In this document: positions 41,681 to 52,963 of the stretch, piece by piece
Layout of the letters: each line of letters starts with the position of its first letter
Position numbering within the stretch: the first letter of the stretch is position 1
NCBI RefSeq assembly: GCF_019175385.1
Contig: NC_083344.1
Location: forward strand, 23,934,231 to 23,998,230
Length of the DNA: 64,000 bases
From: Lycium barbarum
Lineage: Eukaryota; Streptophyta; Magnoliopsida; Solanales; Solanaceae
Reading direction: 5' to 3'
The notes under the pieces: generated by a model
What the model was told of the DNA's origin: nothing
Database searches by the model: none
What the model saw: only the letters and a program-made list of their open reading frames with translations
Program-made: the position numbers and the translations under genes

Positions 41681-42894
41681 ATGCCTCCGAAAAAGGCGAC
41701 GGTCGGCCAGAAGAAAAAGGGCGTGGTAGGAGAGACCAGCCGGGCTCGGAAGAGTACTCGGACCCTTGCTCAGATGATGCGTGATATTGCGCCCCGGCCA
41801 GCAGACTCTACTACGTCTTCATCATCAGAGGAGTCGGGAGCACCAGCCGCTGCCACTATGGATCAGGGGGCGGCTTCACTATCAGCTCCAGAGGCTCCAG
41901 CGCCCGAGCCTCCAGCTCCTTAGCCAGGGGCGGTGGATAGGACATTGAGGGAGGCTGTACAGCTATTGACTACTTTGGTAGCAGGGCAAGTTCGCAGACG
42001 CGGGCAGACAGATGATGATGATGATGACAGGCGTGACAGCCTGAGGGTTCGAGAGTTCCTATTATGTGGCCCTCCAGAGTTTTTCGGGTCTAAGCCCGAC
42101 GAGGACCCTCATGACTTTATTCGGGGGATGCGGCGCTCACTAGATTTGGTCAGGGCTTCAGAGACTGAGTCTGTTGAGTTGGCTTCGCATAGGCTACGGG
42201 ATGTTGCTGCTCATTGGTATGAGTCCTGGGAGCTATCCAGGGGTGAGGGTGCTCCCCCAGCTACTTGGGACGAGTTCGTGACTGCTTTCACTCGCCACTT
42301 TTTGCCCCCAGAGTTACGGCGGGCGCGGGTTGAACGATTTTTGCATCTGCAGCAGAGGGGTCGGAGCGTCCGTGAGTATAATATGGAGTTTGATTCTTTG
42401 GCCCGGTATGCACCTGTCATAGTAGCAGATATGGCCGATCGGATGCACAGATACGTGATGGGGTTAGACTGCTATTTGATTGATGGCTGTATGGCGGTGG
42501 CATTGCAGACAGACATGGATATTGCCCGACTACAGGCTTATGCCCTGGGTATGGAGGACCGACATAGAGCTGATTATTCCAGCAGAGATCGGGATAGGAG
42601 GCCGCCCAAGAGGGCCAGATCCGCAGGTTATTCTGGAGATTCTCGAGGCGGATAGCCTCAGCAGCAGCAGTCAGGCAGACATCCTCCTCCGTCAGGCCGA
42701 GGTACACAGCCAGCCGGTAGGAGATTTGACAGTGCAGGACAGTCTGGGGCCGGTCAGAGCTCCAGAGCATCAGGGTCACAAATAGCCAGCCCAGACCACC
42801 CAGGCCCCGTTGTTCCCATTGCGGGAAATCGCACCCGGGAGAGTGTTATCGACTTACTGAAGCCTGTTTTTCTTGCGGCCGTCAGGGCCATATT
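41681..42894 (+). pseudogene. B gag, interrupted
   Basis: Starts MPPKKATVGQKKKG, a basic N-terminus as in D. An in-frame ATG one codon upstream is less likely by homology. TAG at 41921 (CAG to TAG by context) breaks the Pro/Ala-rich segment. The same frame continues through the capsid core (DPHDFIRGMRRSLD, HWYESWELSRG, FTRHFLPPELRR, LARYAPVIVADM) to TAG at 42653. Between there and about 42790 the frame shifts by one. The zinc knuckles are in the new frame: [12 protein letters not shown], then the canonical [14 protein letters not shown] starting at 42865. Only point and small-indel lesions are present. Confidence 0.92.
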
Positions 42895-44370
42895 ATGCGT
42901 GACTGTCCGATGGCGAGTGGTTCTGGCAGTACAATTCAGCCGACGGGATCAGCCGCAGGTTCATCTTCTACTCCCTCAGCTGTGCGCCCTGCGGGGCGAG
43001 GTATGCCGGTACAGGCAGGTCGCGGTCGAGGTCGTGGTAGTGCTTCAGGTTCTAGCGGTCCCTCGAACCGCATATATGCATTAGCCAGTCGCCAGGACCA
43101 GGAGGCTTCGCCGAATGTCATCACAGGTACATTACTGGTTTTCTCCAGATCTGTATATGCACTGATTGATCCTGGTTCTACTTTATCATATATTTCCCCG
43201 CTCGTTGCTAGTAAAATTGGGATAGTGTCTGAGCCTATAGAGCCATTTGAGGTAGCTACACCGGTTGGGGATTGTATTATATCGAGGCAGGTATATAAGG
43301 ATTGTTCTGTGACTATATGTGATCGCTGCACTAAAGCTGATTTGATAGAATTAGATATGCTGGAATTCGATGTCATTATGGATATGGACTGGTTAGCTTC
43401 CTGTTATGCTAATGTTGACTGCCAGAAAAAGGCAGTTCGTTTTCAGTTTCCAGGGGAACCAGTTATAGAGTGGTTCCGGTCTACAGCATCGCCGAGGGGT
43501 AAGTTTATTTCGTACCTCAAGGCTAAGAAGATGATTCAGAAAGGTTATATCTATCATTTGGTTCGTGTGCACGATACTACAGCCGAGACACCTACTATTC
43601 AGTCTGTTCCGGTTGTTAGCGAGTTCCCAGATGTGTTTCCAGATGAGCTTCCGGGTCTTCCGCCTGAACGGGAGATAGACTTTGCTATTGATTTGTTGCC
43701 AGATATGCAGCCCATATCTATTCCTCCGTACAGGATGGCACCGACAGAATTAAAAGAATTGAAGGAACAGTTGAAAGATTTATTAGAAAAAGGTTTCATC
43801 AGACCCAGTACATCACCCTGGGGAGCGCCGGTATTATTTGTAAGAAATAAAGACGGGTCACTGCGGATGTGTATTGACTACAGGCAATTAAATAAGGTGA
43901 CCATAAAGAATAAATATCCCCTCCCCCGGATTGATGATTTATTTGATCAGTTGCAGGGTGCCAAATATTTCTCGAAGATAGATCTGCGTTCGGGTTATCA
44001 CCAGGTACGGGTACGAGAGTCTGATATTCCGAAGACTGCTTTCAGGACCCGGTACGGGCATTATGAATTCAGAGTTATGTCTTTCGGGCTGACTAATGCT
44101 CCAGCGGTATTCATGGATTTGATGAATCGGGTATTTCGACCTTTCCTTGATATGTTCGTGATTGTGTTTATCGATGATATATTGGTTTATTCACGATCAG
44201 CAGAGGAGCATTCTGATCATCTGAAAACAGTGCTTGGCACTCTTCGGCAGCAGCAATTATATGCTAAATTTTCGAAATGTGAATTCTGGTTAACTTCTGT
44301 GGCATTCTTGGGGCATATAGTCGGAGCAGAAGGTATCCAGGTGGATACGCAGAAAATTGAAGCTGTATAG
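42895..44370 (+). pseudogene. B pol part 1: protease and RT
   Basis: Begins inside the second knuckle and is continuous for 491 codons. Protease is intact ([14 protein letters not shown], within a conserved [11 protein letters not shown] context). RT is complete: [70 protein letters not shown] and FIDDILVYS. The frame ends at TAG 44368 in the IEAV segment, next to a disturbed TTTCCCTGG where TGGCCTAGG is expected, so a small indel accompanies the stop. Labelled pseudogene because it is cut from gag and integrase, although these two domains look functional. Confidence 0.92.
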
Positions 44371-44417
44371 AATTTCCCTGGCCTACTACACCTACAGAGG
44401 TACGTAGTTTTCTGGAG

Positions 44418-46556
44418 TTGGCCAGTTATTACAGAAGGTTTGTAGAGAATTTTTCTTCTATTGCGGCACCGCTGACAAAGTTAACTCAGAAGGCAGCGAA
44501 ATTTCAGTGGACTGATGCCTGTGAGCGCGACTTTCAGATGTTGAAGCAAAAATTAATTACAGCTCCAGTTTTGGCTCTTCTAGAAAGACCAGACGGGTAT
44601 GTGGTTTATTGTGATGCCTCTGGTACGGGTTTGGGTTGTGTGTTGATGCAGCACGGTCGAGTCATAGCCTATGCTTCCCGGCAGCTCAGACCGCACGAGA
44701 AGAATTATCCCACACATGATTTGGAGTTAGCCGCGGTTATTCATGCTTTGAAGATTTGGCTGCATTACTTATATGGGGTCCACGTTGATATTTATACGGA
44801 CCATAAGAGCCTCCAATATATTTTCAGACAGAAAGAATTGAATTTGCGACAGAGGCGGTGGTTAGAGTTGCTGAAGGATTATGATGTTGATATTCTCTAC
44901 CATCCAGGGAAAGCTAATGTTGTAGCAGATGCGCTTAGCCGCAAGTCCATGGGCAGTTTGATTGGTGTGCAGTCTGATAAGAAAGAAATGGTTTGTGATA
45001 TTCATCAGTTAGCCAGCCTTGGAGTCCGTTTGGCAGATTCTGGAGATGCTGGAGTTTCTGTTCGAGAGGTGGCTGAATCATCCCTTATGAAAGAGGTTAA
45101 GCAGCGTCAGCTCGAAGATCCTGTTTTGGCACAGTACATAGATGTGGCCGTTAATAAAGAAAAGACTCAGTTTGAAATTTCGCCTGAAGGGGTATTATTA
45201 TGTGAAGGCAGAGTATATGTACCTGACGTTGCAGGGCTGCGACGACAAATTATGGGTGAAGCACATAGTGCTCTATATTCTGTTCACCCAGGGTCGACGA
45301 AGATGTACCATGATCTCAGATGCCTATATTGGTGGGACGGCATGAAAAGAGATATAGCAGAGTTCGTTGCTCAGGGTCCAAATTGCCAGCAGGTTAAGAT
45401 TGAGCACCAGAAGCCTGGTGGGCTATTGCAGGAGATGGAGCTACCGACGTGGAAGTGGGAGATCATTAACATGGACTTTATTACAGGTCTACCTCGCACT
45501 CCACGGAGGTACGACTCCATTTGGGTTATCGTTGATCGGCTGACAAAATCAGCTCACTTTCTTCCAGTCCGGACTACATACTCAGCTGAAGATTATGCTA
45601 GGCTATATATTAAGGAGATTGTGAGACTGCACGAAGTTCCTGTGTCTATTATTTCTGATAGAGGTGCCCAGTTTACAGCTAAGTTCTGGAGATCATTCCA
45701 GGAGGGATTGGGGACCCAGGTGAGTCTGAGTACAGCATTTCATCCCCAGTCCGATGGTCAAGCAGAGCGCACTATTCAGACATTGGAAGATATGTTGCGT
45801 GCCTGTGTTATTGATTTTAGGGGTAGCTGGGATGACCATTTGCCGCTTGTTGAATTTGCTTATAATAACAGCTACCACTCCAGTATTCAGATGGTACCAT
45901 ATGAGGCTTTGTATGGTAGGAAATGCAGATCTCCGATCGGTTGGTTCGATGTGGGTGAGATTCAGTTAATTGGTCCAGATGTGGTCCAGCAGGCAGTCGA
46001 TAAAGTGAAACTGATTCGAGAGCGATTATTAGCGGCCCAGAATCGACAGAAATCTTATGCTGATAAACGACGTCGACCGTTAGAGTTCCAGATTGGCGAT
46101 TGGGTTTTCCTGAAAGTGTCACCTATGAAAGGTGTTATGCGATTTGGCAAGAAAGGAAAGCTCAGTCTGAGATATATTGGGCCTTATCTGCTTATTCGTA
46201 AAATAGGAAAAGTGGCCTATGAATTAGATCTGCCAGCTGATTTGGGAGTGGTTCACCCGGTATTCCATATTTCTATGCTTCGTAAGTGTATTGGTGACCC
46301 TTCCAGAATCTTTCCTGCAGTTGATATGCAGGTCACAGAGGAGTTATCTTATGAAGAGCAGCCTATAGCCATATTGGATCGTCAGGTAAGAAAGTTGCGA
46401 AATAAAGATGTGGTTTCTATTAAAGTGCTGTGGCGGAATAATAACCGCGAGGAAATGACCCGGGAGGCTGAGGAGCAGATGAAGAAAAAGTATCCTCACC
46501 TATTTCCAGTACCTTCAGGTAATCCAATTTCTATGTTTGACTATATTTATTTGTGA
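44418..46556 (+). pseudogene. B pol part 2: RNase H, integrase, chromodomain
   Basis: 712 open codons. RNase [45 protein letters not shown]. Integrase zinc site: [11 protein letters not shown], but GPNCQQVK has Gly for the first Cys. The catalytic core is intact ([25 protein letters not shown]), followed by [16 protein letters not shown]. The chromodomain ([22 protein letters not shown]) has Arg where the other copies have Trp. The stop at 46556 follows DYIYL. The longest clean coding stretch in the window. Confidence 0.94.
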
Positions 46557-46623
46557 ATCATTTGTATATGATGGCTATAAAAGAAAATCCCCCGAATTTG
46601 AGTAAGATCCGTAGCATTAATCC

Positions 46624-46659
46624 AACATTCGAGGACGAATGTTCTTAAGGGGGGGAGGA
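46624..46659 (+). promoter_or_regulatory. B inverted repeat and polypurine tract
   Basis: The perfect inverted repeat at 46624-46643, then CTTAAGGGGGGGAGGA directly before the 3' LTR. Confidence 0.88.
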
Positions 46660-49600
46660 TGTTACGTCCCGTATTTTTATACATTGGAACAACCCGGATG
46701 AACTATGATAATTTAAGGCCAAGATTATTCCGGGATTTGAAGTCGGGACTTTTGACCATTTGATTTTATTTGAGATATAAGTTATATATGAAATTGATGG
46801 CATTGAACACCTAGGAAAAATTGGGACCACAATTTATAAAATCGGAATAAAAATATGGTGCAAAAATGCCTTGTGGGCCGTGTAAGTTGAAATGGTCCCA
46901 CACCTTGTGTGGCCAATTTTAATTGGTCCAACACATTGTGTGGGCCAAAGACAACTAAGAAATATTTGTGGACTTAAAAAGATGACTTTAAGTCATCTTT
47001 CCCTCATTTACACTTCAACACCTAGAACAAAAAAAAGAAGACAAAAACTTGAGAGCCCCATTTTCTTTCTCCACTGTTTCGGCCAGCCAAGGAGGAAACC
47101 AACCCCCATTTTTAGCTTCCCAAAAATTATTTCCTTGGTGTTAACCCACTAATATAAGGACCCTAAGTAGAGTAGAAGCATCGTTGGAGCGATCAACCTA
47201 TTAATTTTTCATCTTTTGGAAAACCCTAGCCTATTGGAAGTTGAAGAGAAAAAGGTAAGATTTGATCTTGTTTTTGTGTTATGAAGGTTATATTCATGTT
47301 GTAGTATGTTAATATGGTTGAAAATTATGAAATAAAGTATGGTGAAGTTGAGGCCATATGTATGAGGGTTGGGCGTGTGATGGGTGTGTGTGTTGTGTGA
47401 TATTGAAACTATGAATTAATGCCTAATTAGTATATTATGACCATTGTAAGGTGAAGAACTTTTGAGAATCATCCATGTGGGTATGTTAGTGTGCTAGCCG
47501 AAAATGGGTCACCTTATGTGCCAAGAATTGAATTATTATCGCTTATTGTTTAGCCGTCGTCGCCATGCATTCTATGTTGGAAATGAAAGTTTATTGACTC
47601 AAATTGATGTTGTAAATATTGCGGACTGATTTGGAGGTTGTTGTACATTTAATGTAAATTATGTATTGATGAAAATAGCGTTGTTAGAATGTAAAAATTG
47701 TAGACACAAACCATGATTTGGAAATGAAGAAAAGTTAGAGGGGCTGTCTCGGTTAGGGGCTGTTTCGGGTAGCTTAGGAAAATTTATGGATTGTTGGAAA
47801 AGCTGTATAAATTGCTTAGAATGTCTTGAAATGTTTTTGGTATGGGTTCGGGTTAGTATGTGAGCATATAAGCGTCGATTTTGGGCTTGAAGGTAAGTCG
47901 TCGAATTGAAGTTATGAAAGTCGATAAATGATGGCAAGAGAGCTATTATTGTTGAATTACCTTTCGGATTAATTATTAATGTTGTTGTGGTTGTTGTTGA
48001 TTGATATGGCCGAGTTAAATTCTCGGGGTAGCCTATTTACAGGGGAAATGCTGCCCAAATTTCAGTAGAATTAAGGGCGAAATTGGAATTTAATGCCCAA
48101 AAGTCTTTAGCTAATGATTGGCATTTTATGGCTTATTTTTAGATCGTGGGCAGCCCGAATCATAGTTTGGACTTAGCTCGAGTTGGATCATATTGGAGAG
48201 CGTTCGAGGTATGTAAGGCAACTTCCTTTCTTTTTGACATGTCTTAGTTTTTATAGGCTAAATTAGAGCCTTAAGGAAACTTCCAAATCCGAAACCCGAG
48301 CATGTTATGATCCGTATATGTTCTTTGGCACTCTTATGTATGATTTGATTAAATATGAACCTTTATGTATTTGAAAAATCGCTTTTCGAACTTTGCGCAA
48401 AAAGGTTTCACTTTAAGGAACTTCGAAATATCCGAATGCCATGTCTTTCACATAAATGCTCGGATTGCTCCAATATATTTTTATAAAATTTTGCATTACG
48501 TATAACGAGTATGTTTTTCATAAGCGGGCCCGACTTGGGTAAATTCCCACCCGTGGGTCCCGCGACTTCCTTTTATGAAATTCGGGAGATTTTGAAAGAA
48601 TTTGTTAAGACTACTATTCGATTTTCAAATATGATCGTTTTGCTTATGTTTGAATTTATGATATTGATTTTATGCATATGACTACTCACGACTCTATTCG
48701 TGCATTTTGTTATTCCCTTCGCCGAGTCCCGGGCCGGTTATGTTATCGTGCGCATTTTTATATACTCCGGAGTTATGCTGTGTTTATGGTTCACCGAGCT
48801 ACTCGCAAAAGAGGGTCGGGTTCCATCTATATTTGGTGTTATGCTGTGTATGGCGTTATGTTGTGATGTGATATGTGACGGGGATACGGAGATTTGAAAT
48901 CTTTCTGGTGTTATGCTGTGTTATGGCGCTATCGACAGGCGGGCGACCATATTCTTCCGTACCCTATGCATGCTTTACATATTTGAAACTAAATAATTTG
49001 ATAAGATTGAATTTGCACTTATGTTTGATACTCCCATTTCGTTATGTCTCAGATTTGCTTTCTGTACATTCTGCTTTGCATACTCAGTACATATTTCGTA
49101 CTGATCCCCTTTATTCGGGGGCTGCGTTTCATGCCCGCAGGTACAGACGCACAGTTCGGTGATCCCCCAGTTTAGGATATCCCCTTCAGCTGTTTGGAGT
49201 GCTCTTCTCATTTCAGAGCATACACTTTTGGTATATACTTTTGTTCGTTATGTATGTATATATATTTGTTCCGGGTACGGCGGGGCCCTGTTCCGCCATA
49301 TGATTCGTTTGGTCCGTTTAGAGGTCTGTAGACTTATTTGTGGGTGTGTGTGCCTACTACTGTACAGTTGTGTCCATATGATCTCTTTCGTTATGGCAGC
49401 CTTGTCGGCTCGCACATGTATATGTTGTTCTGTTGGCACTGTGTGGCCTTTGTTGGTATTTGCTGTGTACAGGGTTATTTTGGATAGTCCGAAAAACAAA
49501 GGAAACTCTGCCGAAATTTTCTTTGAAAATCTTATAAATTTGAAACACCACCTTGTCGGCTTCTGTTATATACCTGGATGTGTTTGATATAATCTGAGGC

Positions 49601-49712
49601 AGCGTTTGATATTTGTATCGGTATAAGTCATCTGTTTGCCGCTCGGATTTGTGATTGTGTTCGGGTGCCCAATTCGGGCACTAGTCACGGCCCGCGGGGT
49701 TGGGTCGTGACA
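46660..49712 (+). repeat. B 3' LTR
   Basis: Same length as the 5' LTR (3053 bp), offset 8238. About eleven substitutions and no indels were seen by eye, mostly G/A or C/T with some A/T changes. No gene. Confidence 0.95.
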
Positions 49713-52085
49713 GCTACCCCACCCGGGCACCCCTTAACACACATTCACATAATATCTAGGCGATTCATAAATCAAGTCATGCATTCTAGTCATCAATCAT
49801 ATTAGTCCCGTTGGGCGACAATCATCTTGGATAACATCATAGGCATCTATGCCATATCAAATGTACAAGGCCAGCGAGGCCAACGAAATGATATACAAAA
49901 CATAGGCCGACAAGGCCAAACATAACTACCCATATACACATGTCTACGAGCCTCTAAAAGGAGTATACATATCACATGAGCGGGACAGGACCCCGCTATG
50001 CCCACAACTATATACACAAAAGAATAAGTACCCAAAAGCTATGGCTCCGAATGAAATGGAGCTCTGCTATGAAATCTCTGAGAAAGCAACTACGGATCAA
50101 GTCTGTCTCCCTATGCACCTGCGGGCATGACGCAGCATCCACAACAAAAGGACGTCAGTATGAAGATTGTACTGAGTATGTAAAGCATGATCAACGTCGA
50201 TATAGAAGCATCATAGACAATATATGAAGTGGCATAGGAGGGAAGACAATAATATCATCATCATGGCACTTACCTACCTTTCATAGGAACTTTCCATTTC
50301 TCATGCGTATTTCATAATAGTGCTCGTATTCGTATACATGCCCCTATTCGCATTCATATACATAGTCTTTTCACATTCATATTCATATTATATACATAGC
50401 CATACCCTTATATACATACATAGCGTACCCGACCATAAGGTTCGGTGTTTCATACATACTTGGCCAACCAAGGCTCAATGTTATATCTACCTGGCCCTAC
50501 CAAGGCTTCAGGGTTATCCGTACCATCTGCAGATGTGTGCGCGCGTTACGTAATCGTATACATACATATACATATATTCTACCTGGCGTTATAAGCTCGA
50601 GGTTTCATTATAGCCCTTCATAGGCACACATAAGTATAATAGCCCATAGGCAGCTTTAGCATCATTATTATTATCATTAATATTTCTATCATCATTATTA
50701 TCGTTACGTCTATCTTATAGGCTTACTCGTCACATGAGGAGCGTAGTACAATCGTAGTACATATCAAGGATTATGAGTTTATGAGCTCGGAAGATCAATC
50801 ATTTGAAGACAACATACTCGTATAGAGGATTTAGAAATTTGGCCAAAGAACCATGCCTTATGAAAGAAGGGTTAGCCTTACATACCTTTTCGTCGAACTA
50901 TTCTACACTTGCACGTACTCCTTCGGTGCCCACGTTTATACCTTCATTGAGGTCATACTATCATTAGGATCGATAACTAACACGCATGGCCAAAGCTAGA
51001 GAAAATCGGACAGCATCTCCTTTATTTATACAACATTTGTCCATATCGTAATTCAACTCCCAAATGTCAACAATACATTCATAATATCATATCAATGGCC
51101 ATTAATCATCCACATTATCAAGGTTTCTCAATTTACTTTCATTTGTCCATGTTCATGGTCATAACACCCAACTTCGTCCATTCATATACAATGTCTATTT
51201 CATGGTCTTAACGTCATTTATAACACATTCATGTCACAACACAACAACAATCATGATTCAATTCAAACTATTTCTCAAAAACGTCACTATTTATCATTCA
51301 TAACCCATTTTGCTATACTCTTCTAATGACCAAGCATTTTAACTCTCAAATACCTTAAACAACATATGAATATCATGAATCTTACCTTAGATGTTGTAGG
51401 AACAAGCTTTAGTTGATAATACTCCACTTTGAGAAAAACCCTAGTTTTCCTCCATTTCGATTTCTTGACTTGAATGGTCTTTAATGGGTTTCCTTACCCT
51501 TGATTCACTTGATTTATGTTGTTGATGGCTTATAATCCTTGAAAACTTGTGTAATAAATGTAGAGAGATGTTTTAGAGAGAAGGGATGAAATGTGGAAAT
51601 GATTTTATGAACTTGGTCCCTATTAAATAACCCATTCACTGATCTGTCGGGTCCATTACACGGTCCATTATACGGTCCGTATAATTGACCGTAAAACGTG
51701 CCTTTCCTTCACCCTTCACTGTGACCATTTGACGGTTCATTATACGGGCCGTAAAAATTTATACAGTCCGTATAATTGACCGTAAAATTGCACCAGTGAG
51801 CAACCTTCGCTGTGATGGTTTTACGGTCCATTATACGGTCCGTAAAACATTATACGGTCCGTATAATGTGTCGTAAAACTCACCAGTCCACTGAACTTGT
51901 TCTCGTCACTTCGTTGATCTCCAATACTTATGGAACCTTCTTAACACTTGTTTAACACTTCATTAGCAATCTAAGGGACGTTATAACTCTTTCCCAAAAT
52001 GCCCTTAAGTCATCATTAACTCGATACTCGTATTTCACTAGTTCTATCACTTGCGTACCAACGGAAGATTTTCCGAGGTGTAACA
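49713..52085 (-). mobile_element. Solo LTR F, main part
   Basis: Continues 38378-38421 and aligns with the D LTR along its full length, ending in sense-start form AGGTGTAACA at 52085. The total is about 2.41 kb. Flanks TACGA (38373-38377) and TACGT (52086-52090) are a target duplication with one change. The double hairpin is at about 50130-50180 (GTCC/GGAT). A GGCCGACAAGGCC palindrome lies near 49903. No internal region and no gene. Confidence 0.88.
51655..51880. promoter_or_regulatory. TATACGGTCCGTATA palindrome array, F
   Basis: Eight or more TACGG(T/G)CCGTA forms or halves within about 225 bp, including ATTATACGGTCCGTATAATT twice, separated by GACCGTAAAA half sites. Denser than in D. Confidence 0.8.
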
Positions 52086-52963
52086 TACGTGTATACTTAT
52101 ATTATATCTATATGGGGTATGGGGAAGGTGACGGCGTTACATATGAACTACCACCTGATTAGCTGGTCTTATGATGATAGTTATGCCCACAGAGGCCAAT
52201 ATGATGATGATTATGCTCATAGAGGCTGATATGATACGATGGGATGCCCACAGATGCTTGACAGGTGTTATATACGCATATATATGTTTGATCAGGCATT
52301 ATATACCTATATATACAGTACTTATGCATGTCATTGGCCCTCAGAGGCAGCTCAGATGTACAGGTTGCTTTCGTTTTATCCTACATACTTTCATGTCTTC
52401 TTTATGTTACTTTCCTGCCTTACATACTCAGTACTTTGTCTGTACTGATGTCCCTTTTTCTAGGGGTTGTGTTTCATGCTTGCAGGTTCAGGTAGATAGG
52501 TTGACGATCCTTCTCTACAGGTTGTTGTTCAGCTGATATTGGAGCACTCCCCTTGTCCTGGAGTTGTTGTTGTGTTTTGGTACGTTATATTTTTGTGTAC
52601 ATACGGGTATGGCTGGGCCCTGTCCCAACCTTATTATTTCATGCACTCTATTAGAGGCTTGTAAAAAGTTAGACGGTGTATGGTACTGTCAGACGGTGTA
52701 TGGCCCCCTCGGCCTATATTTTTGTTGTATAGTTGTCTACGATGGCCTTGTCAGCTTTTCCAGTTTTGTCCAGCATAGTTATATACGTATGTCCTTAGGG
52801 CTCACTCCTTTTCGGTATATTTCTCTTATGATCTAGCGGGTTGCCATCTAACGAACCTAATGGTCCACTCTTGTTTATGATTATGATTATGAAAGCATGA
52901 TTAGCGGTGCTCGGCAGGTAGGGCTCGGGTGCCCGTCATGGCCCTCTGGTTTAGGTTGTGACA
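52086..52963 (+). repeat. C 3' LTR, part 3
   Basis: Matches 15222-16099, with the CAGTAC-type hairpin region near 52430, a GGGCCCTGTCCCAACC block and the end GGTTGTGACA. Followed by the TCTGG duplication. Confidence 0.88.

Larger units (their letters stand above)
38422..49712 (+). mobile_element. Element B: youngest Tekay-type element
   Basis: 11,291 bp with two 3053-bp LTRs that differ at only about eleven positions by eye. It also has a primer site, gag, pol, inverted repeat, polypurine tract and GCTAC duplications. It lies in solo LTR F. Despite its youth, gag has two stops and a frameshift, and pol has a stop plus frameshift at the RT/RNase H junction, so it is not autonomous and was probably moved by proteins of a relative. 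Confidence 0.95.
13818..52963 (+). mobile_element. Element C: Tekay-type element split by four later insertion events
   Basis: 5' LTR 13818-16099 and 3' LTR in three pieces (34176-35361, 38103-38377, 52086-52963). The target duplication is TCTGG at 13813-13817 and 52964-52968. Only about 9.9 kb of this span belongs to C; the rest is D, I, E, F and B. gag-pol is related to A, B and D but has many stops and has lost all three integrase catalytic residues. Its LTRs belong to the same family as G's, so C landed in a relative. Confidence 0.9.

Noticed and set aside
41921..42655. TAG stops in B gag as programmed readthrough or recoding sites
   Set aside because: D and C have a sense codon or unrelated breaks at these positions, and a frameshift follows in B. 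No conserved context after the stops was seen.
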